Assembly: GCF_003014735.1 (NCBI RefSeq)
Contig: NZ_PYAX01000003.1
Location: forward strand, 1-64,000
Direction: 5' to 3'
Length of the DNA: 64,000 nucleotides
From: Saccharothrix carnea
Lineage (GTDB): Bacteria > Actinomycetota > Actinomycetes > Mycobacteriales > Pseudonocardiaceae
Each line of letters starts with the position of its first letter. The stretch's first letter is position 1. Shown here in pieces: positions 55,456-63,832 of this stretch. Under the pieces are notes generated by a model, which saw only the letters and a program-made list of their open reading frames with translations, was not told the origin of the DNA and ran no database searches. The translations under genes and the position numbers were made by a program.

Positions 55456-55859
55456 CTAGGACTCCGTGCGGCGGCCGATCACCTCCACCAGACCGACTTC
55501 ACGCAATGCCGCGAGCAGCACCGACAGCTGGTGCGCGGTGCCCCGGGCAGCAGGTGGGTGGCCGCCATGATCGCGGCGTCCAAGACGAACGCCGGTACAG
55601 TTCGGCGAACCTCTCGTCCCATCGCTCCCGGTGTGCCTCGAAGGTGGTCGGCGGCTCCAGACCCGGCGGGGCCAGGGCGTCTTGGACCACGGCCAGGTAG
55701 CGGCCGGCCAGGCGCAGGGCCGGCGACCGCCCAGGTCGCCGGTCAGCGCGGCGACCAGCTCGGACCGCGCACCTCGTGGTCGAGGCGGCCGAGAGGTGGC
55801 GCTACCGACGTGCCCGAGGCGATCGGGGTCGGACGGTAGACGTCGTAGTGGTTGGTCAT
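55456..55859 (-). pseudogene. Frameshifted gene remnant of unknown family
   Basis: Protein-like sequence is spread over three frames: MTNHYDVYRPTPIASGTSV from 55859, then LAGRYLAVVQDALAPPGLE and FEAHRERWDERFAELYRR, then LSVLLAALREVGLVEVIG ending at a TAG at 55458-55456. Joined, it would be about 130 residues and helical. I do not recognise it. Codon use resembles real genes, so it looks like a recent pseudogene or a gene with sequencing indels. Confidence 0.5.
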
Positions 55860-55941
55860 GTGGTTGATATCGCGGAGGGCCTGTTCGGCGGTGCTGCCGA
55901 AGCTCAGCGGAGCCCGCTTTGCGCGGAGTCGGACCGAGAGG

Positions 55942-57135
55942 TCATGGGGTTGCCAGGGCTTCGGTCGGGGAGAGGCGGCTGGCCCTGATCGCCGGGTAGA
56001 GGCCCGCGAGGGTGCCGATGACGGCCGTTGCGGCGATGCCGCCCAGCGTCGCCCAGGCCGGTACCACCGCGGGCCAGTCCTGGTAGGTGGCGTAGGCCGT
56101 GGTGACCAGGACGCCCAGGACCGCGCCCGCCGCACCTCCCAGGGCGGAGAGCAGGAGCGATTCGGTCAGGAACTGGGTGCGGATCTGGGATCTGGTGGCG
56201 CCGAGCGATCTTCGGAGGCCGATCTCGGCTCGGCGTTCCAGTACCGAGATGACCATGGTGTTGGCCACTCCGACGCCGCCGACCAGGAGGGCTACCGCGC
56301 CCAGACCGAGGAGCAGGGCGTTGAGGGTTTCGTCGGTGGCCTGTTTGGCGGCCAGGGCGTCCGAGGGCCGGGAGACCTCCACTTCGTCCGGGTGTTCGGG
56401 GTTGGCGGTGGCGGCCAGGTTGGCTTGGACGCTGTGCACCGCGTCCTCCCTGGCCCTGGCGTAGACCGTCGTCGGGTAGCCGTCGAAGCCCAGGTGTTCC
56501 CGGGCCACCGGCCAGCCGACCAGTGCGGCGGTGTCCAACTCCGGGGCCAGGGGCGCGGGGTGCAGGACGCCGACGACGGTGAACCACTCGCCGCCCAGGT
56601 GCACGGGTTCGTTCGGGGCGGCGACACCCAGCCGTTCGGCGGCTTTGTGGCCCAGCACCACGGCCGGGTAGCGGGCCGTGGCCTCGTTGAGGAAGACGCC
56701 TTTCGCGACCGTCGCGCCGACCGTGGCCAGGAGGTCGGTCCTGGCGGCCAGGACCGCGATGCCACCGGACTGGGTCTGCGGGATGCGGTCGTTGCGGTAG
56801 ACGTGGGCGTCCACGACCTTGCCGGTCGCGGTGGCGGACAGGACCGGTGCCATCCGGCCGATCATGCCCACCGACTCGGTCGGCAGGTGGGCCTGCTCGC
56901 CGAACAGGGTCTGGCCCGGGCCCGCGGTCAGCAGGTTCGTGCCCAGCGCGGCGAGGCGGCGGTCGAGGTCTTCGCGGCTGGAGGTGGAGACGCCGACCAC
57001 CGAGATCATCGCGGCGATGCCGATCGCGATGCCCAGCGCGGACAGCACGACCCGCGTGGGCCTGGCCCGCAGGCCCACGCCACCCACCCGCAGCACGTCG
57101 GCCGGTGAGAGGCGGGCCGGTCGCAGGTCACGCAT
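55942..57135 (-). CDS. MacB/FtsX-type ABC transporter permease
   Basis: A 397-residue permease with the MacB/LolC topology: one N-terminal helix (RVVLSALGIAIGIAAMISVV), a large extracytoplasmic MacB_PCD domain (about 50-270), then three helices (LLLGLGAVALLVGGVGVANT; SALGGAAGAVLGVLVTTAYA; GGIAATAVIGTLAGLYPAIR) and the ending RASRLSPTEAL typical of the family. The frame overlaps the upstream ATPase gene by 8 bp. These systems couple ATP hydrolysis to mechanical export or peptide/antibiotic efflux, here with a membrane-fusion-like protein. Confidence 0.92.
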   Translation of the reverse strand: MRDLRPARLSPADVLRVGGVGLRARPTRVVLSALGIAIGIAAMISVVGVSTSSREDLDRRLAALGTNLLTAGPGQTLFGEQAHLPTESVGMIGRMAPVLSATATGKVVDAHVYRNDRIPQTQSGGIAVLAARTDLLATVGATVAKGVFLNEATARYPAVVLGHKAAERLGVAAPNEPVHLGGEWFTVVGVLHPAPLAPELDTAALVGWPVAREHLGFDGYPTTVYARAREDAVHSVQANLAATANPEHPDEVEVSRPSDALAAKQATDETLNALLLGLGAVALLVGGVGVANTMVISVLERRAEIGLRRSLGATRSQIRTQFLTESLLLSALGGAAGAVLGVLVTTAYATYQDWPAVVPAWATLGGIAATAVIGTLAGLYPAIRASRLSPTEALATP

Positions 57136-57793
57136 CGCCCACCACCCGACCGTCGCGCACGTCCACCCGGCGCGGGAGGGTCGCGGCGACTTCCTGGTCG
57201 TGGGTGATGACCAGGACCGTGGTGCCCGCCTCGTGGAGGGAGCGCAGCAGCCGCAGCACCCCTTCGCCGGACTTGGAGTCGAGGTTGCCGGTGGGCTCGT
57301 CGGCCAGCAGCAGCGCGGGCCGGCCCACCACGGCGCGGGCGATCGCCACGCGTTGCCGTTCACCGCCGGACAGCTCGTGCGGGCGGTGGGTGAGCCGGTG
57401 CCCCAGGCCGACCGCCTTCAACGCCTCCACGGCACGTCGGCGCCGCTGCCCGACGCCCACGCCCGCGTAGAGCAGGCCATCGGCGACGTTGTCCACTGTA
57501 GACATACCAGTCGACAGGTGGAATTGCTGGAACACGAACCCGATCACGCTCGCGCGCAGGGCGGACAAGGCCCGGTCCGAGAGCTCGCGGACGGCGTGCC
57601 CGTCGATGCGCACCTCGCCGCGCGTCGGCCGGTCGAGCGTGCCGATGAGGTTGAGCATCGTCGACTTGCCGGACCCGGACGGGCCCACGATGCCGACCAG
57701 CTCGCCGCGCCCGATGGTGAGCGACACGTCCCGCAGGGCGACCACGCCCTGGTACTCGCGACCGACCTCCCGCAACTCCACGACCGGTGTCAT
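57128..57793 (-). CDS. MacB-type ABC transporter ATP-binding protein
   Basis: A 221-residue ATPase of the LolD/MacB/FtsE family: Walker A GPSGSGKST, Q-loop FVFQQFHLSTGMS, signature ELSGGERQRVAIARA, Walker B LLLADEPTGNLDS and H-loop LVITHDQEVAAT. Overlaps the adaptor gene upstream and the permease gene downstream, so all three are coupled. Energises the permease. Confidence 0.94.
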   Translation of the reverse strand: MTPVVELREVGREYQGVVALRDVSLTIGRGELVGIVGPSGSGKSTMLNLIGTLDRPTRGEVRIDGHAVRELSDRALSALRASVIGFVFQQFHLSTGMSTVDNVADGLLYAGVGVGQRRRRAVEALKAVGLGHRLTHRPHELSGGERQRVAIARAVVGRPALLLADEPTGNLDSKSGEGVLRLLRSLHEAGTTVLVITHDQEVAATLPRRVDVRDGRVVGDA

Positions 57794-58914
57794 CGCGGCA
57801 CCCCCACTTCCACACCCTCGGCGATGCCCTCGCCGGTGACCTCGACCTGGCCGGCGGCGAACAGGCCCGTCTCCACCGGCAGGTACGTCGTGACGCCGTT
57901 CTCGACCACCTGCACGCCGTACTCACCCTCGCCGAGGGACACCAACGCGCCCACCGGCACCGCGAGCACACCTTCCTTGCGCTCGGACACGAGCAGGACG
58001 TCGACCGGGGCCGAGTCGAAGCGGCCCAGCGCACCCTGGTCGGCCACCGACACCACCACCTCGACCGTGGTCGTGGGTGTGGCGCCCGGTTGGGCCGGAC
58101 CGCTGGTGGCGACGGTGCCCACCGACTCGACCACGCCGTCGACGGACTTGCCGTCCGGCAGGACGACGGTCGCGGAAACGCCCTCGGCCACCAGGTGCTG
58201 CTTGCCGACGTCGAGCGGCACGACGACGACCCGCGTGGTGCCCGTGCAGGTGAGGACCGGGCCGGTGGCACGACTGCCCGGCTGCGCCTTCAGCTCGGCC
58301 ACCCGCACCTCGCCACCGGTGACCACGACGTCCGTCGCCTGCACCGCTCCCGTCTCCGGCACACCCAGCGCCTGCTGCCACGCGCGCACCGCCGTGGCCG
58401 TGCCGGTGGTGTAGGACTCGTCCACGGTGAACCCGCCGTAGCCGAGCGCCTGCAGGTTCTCCTCCAACTGCCGGACGTCCCCGCCCGTGGCGCCCGGGGA
58501 CAGTGACCGGTAGGCGGGTGTCGCACCGAACAGCAGCACAACTGGCCGGTCATCCACCTCGTACACCGCCTGGCCACGCCCGATGACCGCACCCGGTGCG
58601 GGGAGCCAGGTGACCGTGCCCTGCGCGCCGACCGGCACAGGCACGGCACTGCCGTGGCTCAACGTGCCGGCGACCCGTTCGGTGCGGGTCAACGTCGTGG
58701 CCACCACCTTCGCCGTGGCCGGCGGCAGGTCCGCCGAGCTCGCCGGCACCGGGTCGGCGCCACCCAGGCCCAACGCCGCGACACCGCCGACACCCAGCAC
58801 GACCGTCACGCCCACTCCCCACAGCACCCGCCCGCGCCCGCTCACCGGACCGACCCGCCGACTCGGCCCGACACACATCCGCTCATCGGGTGAACTCCAG
58901 CCGAGTACCGCCAT
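57790..58914 (-). CDS. Efflux adaptor protein with peptidoglycan-binding domain
   Basis: A 374-residue periplasmic-adaptor-like protein. An N-terminal membrane anchor (VLWGVGVTVVLGVGGVAALG) is followed by a biotinyl-lipoyl-like segment (VGAQGTVTWLPAPGAVIGRG), a PG_binding_1 domain at about 150-195 (GGDVRQLEENLQALGYGGF, AVRAWQQALGV), and C-terminal beta-barrel/MP domains (AVPVGALVSLGEGEYGVQVV). In Gram-positives such proteins link a MacB-type transporter to the cell wall. The start is uncertain: ATG 58914, ATG 58878 or a GTG at about 58845. Confidence 0.88.
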   Translation of the reverse strand: MAVLGWSSPDERMCVGPSRRVGPVSGRGRVLWGVGVTVVLGVGGVAALGLGGADPVPASSADLPPATAKVVATTLTRTERVAGTLSHGSAVPVPVGAQGTVTWLPAPGAVIGRGQAVYEVDDRPVVLLFGATPAYRSLSPGATGGDVRQLEENLQALGYGGFTVDESYTTGTATAVRAWQQALGVPETGAVQATDVVVTGGEVRVAELKAQPGSRATGPVLTCTGTTRVVVVPLDVGKQHLVAEGVSATVVLPDGKSVDGVVESVGTVATSGPAQPGATPTTTVEVVVSVADQGALGRFDSAPVDVLLVSERKEGVLAVPVGALVSLGEGEYGVQVVENGVTTYLPVETGLFAAGQVEVTGEGIAEGVEVGVPR

Positions 58915-58924
58915 CCGAGCGCGC

Positions 58925-59395
58925 TCATCGACCCAGCTCCGGGAGCTTCTCCCGGCACGCGTCCAGTGCCGCGCGGAACGCCGGGCTGTTCCGGTCGATG
59001 GAGCCCAGGCCGCTCAGCTTGCCGCCGTTCGGGTCCGGATCCGGGACGTCCACCCCGTTGTCCCGCATGCACTGCGCGAAGACGCGCAACTGCTCCAGCT
59101 TCTCCGGGTCCAGTTCGGACAGATCACCGCCACCGGGCAGGAAGGCCCGGCACGCCTCGCGGGCGCGGTCGAAGTCCGGGTCGGTGCGATCAACCTTGCC
59201 GAAGCCGCCCGATTTGCCGCCCGGCTCGGGGTCCGGCACGTCCACCCCGTTGTCCCGCATGCACTTCGCGAACTCGCGCGACCGCTCCTCCTGGCTCATC
59301 GCCGCGCTCGACGACGGCGCCGCCACCCCCTCACCACCCGTACCGCACGCGGTCAGTGCCAGAGCCAGGGCGGCCAGCACGATGCTGCGTCGCAT
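58925..59395 (-). CDS. Lipoprotein with internal duplication
   Basis: A 156-residue lipoprotein (lipobox LALTAC). Two copies of a roughly 50-residue unit follow, each with CMRDNGVDVPDP and a second Cys about 40 residues on (REACRAFLPGG; LDACREKLPEL), suggesting two small disulfide-linked modules. It is the first gene of the MacB-type operon; such proteins often accompany these transporters in actinomycetes. Possible substrate receptor, by context only. Confidence 0.85.
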   Translation of the reverse strand: MRRSIVLAALALALTACGTGGEGVAAPSSSAAMSQEERSREFAKCMRDNGVDVPDPEPGGKSGGFGKVDRTDPDFDRAREACRAFLPGGGDLSELDPEKLEQLRVFAQCMRDNGVDVPDPDPNGGKLSGLGSIDRNSPAFRAALDACREKLPELGR

Positions 59396-59501
59396 GTTCC
59401 CTCCTTCGTTCGTCGGGAACAGTCGACCAGCGGCGCCATAACCGGCGCGTAACCGAAACTGCTTATGCGGAGGTTATGACCCCCGGCGCACGATGGACCC
59501 C

Positions 59502-60158
59502 ATGCGCATCCTCGTGGTCGAAGACGAACCGACGCTGGCGTCGACCATCGCCGAGTGGCTGCGCCGCGAGGCGTTCGCCGTCGACGTGGTGCACGACGGC
59601 GACTCCGCGCTGGAGCACCTGTCGGTCAACGCCTACGACGTGCTCGTGCTCGACCGTGACATACCGCGCGTGCACGGCGACGTCGTGTGCCGCCGGCTGG
59701 CCGACTCGGGCGCCGAGACGCGGATCCTCATGCTCACGGCCGCCGCCGCGGTGCGCGACCGGGTGGAGGGGCTGGCCCTCGGCGCGGACGACTACCTGCC
59801 CAAGCCGTTCGCGTTCGTGGAGCTGTCCGCGCGCGTGCACGCGCTGCTGCGCCGGGTGCGCCCGCCGAACCCGCCGGTGCTCGAACGGGCGGGGCTGCGG
59901 GTCGACCCGGCCCGTCGCCAAGTCACCCGAGCGGGTGAGTTCATTCCCTTGGCCAACAAGGAGTTCGCGTTGCTGACCGAGCTGGTCCGGGCGGAGGGCG
60001 CCGTGGTGGCCACCGAGCACCTGCTGGAGAAGGTGTGGGACGAGCACATCGACCCGTTCACCAATACGGTGCGGGTCACCATGATGAAACTGCGGCGCAA
60101 GCTCGGTGAACCCGCGCTGATCGAGACCGTGCCCGGCGTGGGCTACCGGATCCCGTGA
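59502..60158 (+). CDS. OmpR/PhoB-family response regulator next to the efflux operon
   Basis: A 218-residue regulator, start MRILVVEDEPTLAS, phospho-acceptor Asp51 in VLVLDRDIPR, Thr in MLTAA, Lys in LPKPFAF, and a winged-helix C-terminus (FTNTVRVTMMKLRRKLGEP, GVGYRIP). An ATG at 59493 would add three residues. Divergent from the lipoprotein/MacB operon, which it probably controls together with the coupled kinase downstream. It closely resembles the regulator at 1457-2143. Confidence 0.93.
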   Translation: MRILVVEDEPTLASTIAEWLRREAFAVDVVHDGDSALEHLSVNAYDVLVLDRDIPRVHGDVVCRRLADSGAETRILMLTAAAAVRDRVEGLALGADDYLPKPFAFVELSARVHALLRRVRPPNPPVLERAGLRVDPARRQVTRAGEFIPLANKEFALLTELVRAEGAVVATEHLLEKVWDEHIDPFTNTVRVTMMKLRRKLGEPALIETVPGVGYRIP

Positions 60159-61288
60159 TGATCGGGCGGTGGAGCATCCGGGGTCGGTTGACCGCGCTCT
60201 ACGGCGGGCTGTTCCTGCTCGCCGGCGGCGCCCTGCTCGCGGTCACCTACCTGCTGGTGTGGCAGAGCCTCAACGGCAGGCTCCAGCCGTTCAGCGACGT
60301 GACGAGCCTGCGCCAGCTGCGCGAAGCGTCCTCCGACGCCGTGATCGAGGCCATCCGCACCGCTCAGGTCCGCTACCGCGACGAAGTCCTGGGATCTCTG
60401 CTCACCCGGGGAGGCCTCGCATTGCTGTGCGTGGCCGCCATCGCGGTGGCGTTCGGGTGGCTGCTGGCGCGCAGCGCGTTGCAGCCGGTGCACCGCATCA
60501 CCGAGGCCGCACGGCGGATCGCGGCGGGCCAGGGGCTGCACGAGCGGATCCCACCGACCGGGCCGCGCGATGAGGTCTCCGAGCTGGCCGAGACGTTCAA
60601 CGCCATGTTGGAGCGGCTGGACCGCGCGTTCGACGGGCAACGCCGGTTCGTCGCCGACGCGTCCCACGAGATGCGCACCCCGCTGGCCGTGAAACGGGCG
60701 CTCATCGAGGTGTCGATCACCCGACCGGGTGCCTCGGCGGACGCCAAGCAGCTCGGCACCGAGCTGCTCAAGGTCAACGCGCGCCACGAGCGGCTGATCG
60801 ACGGCCTGCTCACGTTGGCCGACAGCGAGAACGAGCTCACCGAGCGCACCAAGACGTCGGTCTCCGACATCGCCGAGCACGTGCTGCTGCAGTCGCGGAT
60901 AGCCGCCGAGCGGGCGGGCGTGGACCTGCACCACGAGATGGCGCCGTGCGAGGTCGTCGGCGACCCGGTGCTGCTGGAGCGCCTGGTGCGCAACCTGGTG
61001 GACAACGCGATCAGGCACAACCACCGGGGCGGGTGGGTCGACGTGAACGCCGGACCGGGTGTCCTGGCCGTGGCGAACACCGGTCCGAAGATCGAGCGGT
61101 ACGAGGTGGAAGGGCTGTTCCGGCCGTTCCGCAGGCTGGACCGGGCCACCACGACGGGCGAACGGGGCTTGGGACTGGGGCTGTCGATCGTCCGTGCCAT
61201 CGCCGCCGCCCACGGTGCGACGGTGACCGCGACACCGGGGGCGGACGGCGGGTTGGCGGTGACGGTCAGGTTTGCCGAAGTGCCGTGA
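60155..61288 (+). CDS. Two-component sensor histidine kinase next to the efflux operon
   Basis: A 377-residue kinase: helix 1 (ALYGGLFLLAGGALLAVTYL), a short extracellular loop, helix 2 (GGLALLCVAAIAVAFGWLLA), HAMP, H-box FVADASHEMRTPLAVKRALI, N-box NLVDNAIRHNHRGG and G-box ERGLGLGLSIVRAIAAA. GTG 60155 overlaps the regulator's TGA, with ATG at 60158 also possible. The short sensor loop is typical of kinases detecting membrane stress or cell-wall-active compounds. The 3' end overlaps the convergent DUF397 gene by 23 bp. Confidence 0.93.
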   Translation: MMIGRWSIRGRLTALYGGLFLLAGGALLAVTYLLVWQSLNGRLQPFSDVTSLRQLREASSDAVIEAIRTAQVRYRDEVLGSLLTRGGLALLCVAAIAVAFGWLLARSALQPVHRITEAARRIAAGQGLHERIPPTGPRDEVSELAETFNAMLERLDRAFDGQRRFVADASHEMRTPLAVKRALIEVSITRPGASADAKQLGTELLKVNARHERLIDGLLTLADSENELTERTKTSVSDIAEHVLLQSRIAAERAGVDLHHEMAPCEVVGDPVLLERLVRNLVDNAIRHNHRGGWVDVNAGPGVLAVANTGPKIERYEVEGLFRPFRRLDRATTTGERGLGLGLSIVRAIAAAHGATVTATPGADGGLAVTVRFAEVP

Positions 61289-61442
61289 GGAACGCCCGGA
61301 ACGGGCGCTCCCCAAAGGTCAATCTGGGTCCTGGCCGTTTGCTGTCCCTGACGCTGGTCGTGCTCCGTCCCACGGCCAGCTCGACGCAGTTGTTCCCCGC
61401 GCCGGAGTAGGTGCTCTTGCGCCACGTCTTGTCGTTGTTCAT
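61266..61442 (-). CDS. DUF397 protein (second copy)
   Basis: A 58-residue DUF397 protein: TWRKSTYSGAGNNCVELAVG, then VRDSKRPGPRLTFGERPFRA. The ATG overlaps the stop of the XRE gene upstream (ATGA at 61442-61439), the same arrangement as at 39925-40113. Its last 23 bp overlap the kinase gene on the other strand. Confidence 0.87.
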   Translation of the reverse strand: MNNDKTWRKSTYSGAGNNCVELAVGRSTTSVRDSKRPGPRLTFGERPFRAFLTALRQT

Positions 61443-62293
61443 GTGTCCTTCAGTGCGGTTGCCAGTTTTCTGATCAGCGAAGCCGACTCCTTGGGCGACA
61501 GGGCGACCTCGCTCACCATTTCCTCGAAGTGCAGCAGGTACTTCTGCACGTCGGCGCGATTGTCCACCCACTTGCCACCGCCCGCGTACTCCAGGTACAC
61601 GGCCGAAGGATCACTGTCCTCGAAGCGGAGTGCGGTCGCGCCACCACCGGACATGGTTCCGTGGGCACCGGCGCCGAACGGAACCACTTGGATGGTGATG
61701 TTGTCCTGCTTGCCCTTCTCAAGCAAATGCGACAACTGCTCGCGCATGACTGTGGGATTGCCGACGATTCGGTGCAGGGCGGCCTCGTCGATCACCGCGT
61801 GCAGCCGTAACCCGGGCAGCCTGCGCTGCCGGTTCGCCAGTGCCGCGGTGACCTGCTCCACCGACACCGACGAGTCCATGAAGCGCTGACCCGCGAGCCG
61901 GATCGCCGCCGCGTAGGCGGGTGTCTGGAGCAGTCCCGGGATGACGATCATCTCGATGGTGCGCACCTCCGTGGCATCCGCCTCCTGCCGGGCGTAGGTC
62001 CGCGCCTCCGGGGTGAACGCGGCCGCGTACACCAGGCGGGTGCCGTCCTGCTTCGCGTCCTCCCACAACGCTTCCGCCTCCCTCCGTTCGGCATCGGTCG
62101 CGCCGTAGAGCCCGAGCAGCGCGCCCAGTTCGGTCCAACTCGGACTGATGTACCCGTTCTCCATCCGCGACAGCGTCGACTGCGTCTTCCGCGTCAGCGC
62201 GTGGTAGTCGATCTCGGTCTTGCCCGCCCGCTTGCGCAAAGCGTTGAGGAACTGCCCCAGCTTGCGCTTGCGTCGGGTTTGGACGGCTGCCAT
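61439..62293 (-). CDS. XRE-family regulator with DUF5753 domain (second copy)
   Basis: A 284-residue regulator: helix-turn-helix FLNALRKRAGKTEIDYHALT and RKTQSTLSRMENGYIS, then DUF5753 (VRTIEMIVIPGLLQTPAYAA, ITIQVVPFGAGAHGTMSGGG). ATG at 62293 after AGGAGAG. Transcribed away from the ATPase gene across 204 bp, it may regulate that pair, though these regulators are usually linked to their DUF397 partner only. Confidence 0.9.
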   Translation of the reverse strand: MAAVQTRRKRKLGQFLNALRKRAGKTEIDYHALTRKTQSTLSRMENGYISPSWTELGALLGLYGATDAERREAEALWEDAKQDGTRLVYAAAFTPEARTYARQEADATEVRTIEMIVIPGLLQTPAYAAAIRLAGQRFMDSSVSVEQVTAALANRQRRLPGLRLHAVIDEAALHRIVGNPTVMREQLSHLLEKGKQDNITIQVVPFGAGAHGTMSGGGATALRFEDSDPSAVYLEYAGGGKWVDNRADVQKYLLHFEEMVSEVALSPKESASLIRKLATALKDT

Positions 62294-62497
62294 GCGGATC
62301 TCTCCTCGCTGGAAAAGAACTGCGAACACCCTAGTGCGGTTCCGCAGCCCGCTCTCTTTCACTCGATCGAGCGCCAAAAGGTGCATATTCTCCCCCTCAC
62401 TCGTCCCCCGTCGGTTACCCCGCGGGCGGGGGCGGGCACCCGCGGGACGTGCCCGACGATCTGGACGGGTGATCAGCGCCGACTAAAGTCTGGCCAC

Positions 62498-63832
62498 ATG
62501 TACATCTCGCAGGTCCGGCTGCGGAACGTCAAGGGGTTCCACGGCGCCCGCGAAGTGGATCTCAAGCTCACCGCGCCCGGCTGGACGGTGATCGCGGGCC
62601 GCAACGGGTCGGGCAAGACGTCGCTGCTCAGGGCGATCGCGCTGGCCGTCAGCGGTCCGGCGGTGGCCCGCAACCTGGTACCCGACTTCGAGAACTGGGT
62701 CACCGCGGGCCAGCGGGAGGGCGTGGTCCAGGTCCAGTTCACCCACGACCGGCGGGTGGAGAAGTTCGGCAAGGGCCGCCCGCCCGAGGGCAGGCTGTGG
62801 GCCGGCCTGGGCTGGACGATGCCGGACGAGGAGAGCCGCCCCACGCACCGGGGCCTGCAGCCGTCGCTGAAGGAGAAGCTGGAGGGCAGCAAGACCGCCG
62901 CCCTGCGCGGACCGTGGCAGGACAACCCGACCGGGTGGTTCTGCGCGGCCTACGGCCCGTTCCGGCGGCTCGTCGGCGGCGCGGGCGACGCGCAGCGGCT
63001 GATGCTCAGCCACGGCCCGGTGTCCCGGCTGGCGAGCCTCTTCCACGAGGACGCGTCGCTGGCCGAGGGCGTCGGCTGGCTCATCGAGCAGCACCTGAGG
63101 TCGCTGGAGCGCAGGCCGGGCGCGGAGGAGCTGAAGACCGTCGCGCTCGGCGTGCTGTCGGACGGCCTGCTGCCCGACGACTACCGGATCGAGGGCGTCG
63201 ACTCCGACGGCCTGTGGGTGGTCAGCGGCGGGCACCGGTTCCCGCTGCGGGAGATGAGCGACGGCTACCGCACCGTCGCCGCGCTCGTGGTGGACCTGAT
63301 CAAGCAGATCCACGAGTCGTACGGCGACCTGAAGACCACGCCCACCGCGCACGGCCTGGCCCTGACCGCGCCCGGCGTGGTGATCATCGACGAGGTGGAC
63401 GCGCACCTGCACGTGTCGTGGCAGAAGCGGATCGGCGGCTGGCTCAAGGAGCACTTCCCGAACATCCAGTTCATCGTCACCACGCACAGCCCGTACCTGT
63501 GCCAGGCCGCCGACCCCGGCGGGCTGATCCGGCTGCCGGGACCGGACCAGCAGGAACCGCCGCGGGTGGTCGACCGGGAGCTCTACGAGCGGATCGTCTA
63601 CGGCAGCGGTGACGACGCGGTGCTCTCGGAGCTCTTCGGCCTGGACACGCCCTACTCCGAACGCGCGCAGGAACTGCGGGCCGAACTGGTGGACCTGGAG
63701 GTCGCGGTGATCGGCGGCACGGCCGACGCCCGCGCGGTGCGCCGCTACGAGGCGCTGCGGGCGTTGCTGACCAGCTCACCGGTGGCCCGCACGCGCGAGG
63801 TCGCCGCACGGCTGGAACGCGACGGGACGTGA
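62498..63832 (+). CDS. RecF/OLD-like AAA ATPase, possible Septu PtuA-type defence protein
   Basis: A 444-residue SMC/RecF-type ATPase starting MYISQVRLRNVKGFHGAREV, with Walker A AGRNGSGKTS (33-42), a signature-like REMSDGYRTVAALV near 253, Walker B VVIIDEVDAHLHVSW (about 294-308) and the switch His in FIVTTHSPYLCQAA near 327. No nuclease (TOPRIM) domain follows, unlike OLD proteins. ATG at 62498. Its stop overlaps the next gene (GTGA), and ATPase-plus-HNH pairs of this design form the Septu antiphage system. The assignment depends on the truncated neighbour. Confidence 0.82.
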   Translation: MYISQVRLRNVKGFHGAREVDLKLTAPGWTVIAGRNGSGKTSLLRAIALAVSGPAVARNLVPDFENWVTAGQREGVVQVQFTHDRRVEKFGKGRPPEGRLWAGLGWTMPDEESRPTHRGLQPSLKEKLEGSKTAALRGPWQDNPTGWFCAAYGPFRRLVGGAGDAQRLMLSHGPVSRLASLFHEDASLAEGVGWLIEQHLRSLERRPGAEELKTVALGVLSDGLLPDDYRIEGVDSDGLWVVSGGHRFPLREMSDGYRTVAALVVDLIKQIHESYGDLKTTPTAHGLALTAPGVVIIDEVDAHLHVSWQKRIGGWLKEHFPNIQFIVTTHSPYLCQAADPGGLIRLPGPDQQEPPRVVDRELYERIVYGSGDDAVLSELFGLDTPYSERAQELRAELVDLEVAVIGGTADARAVRRYEALRALLTSSPVARTREVAARLERDGT

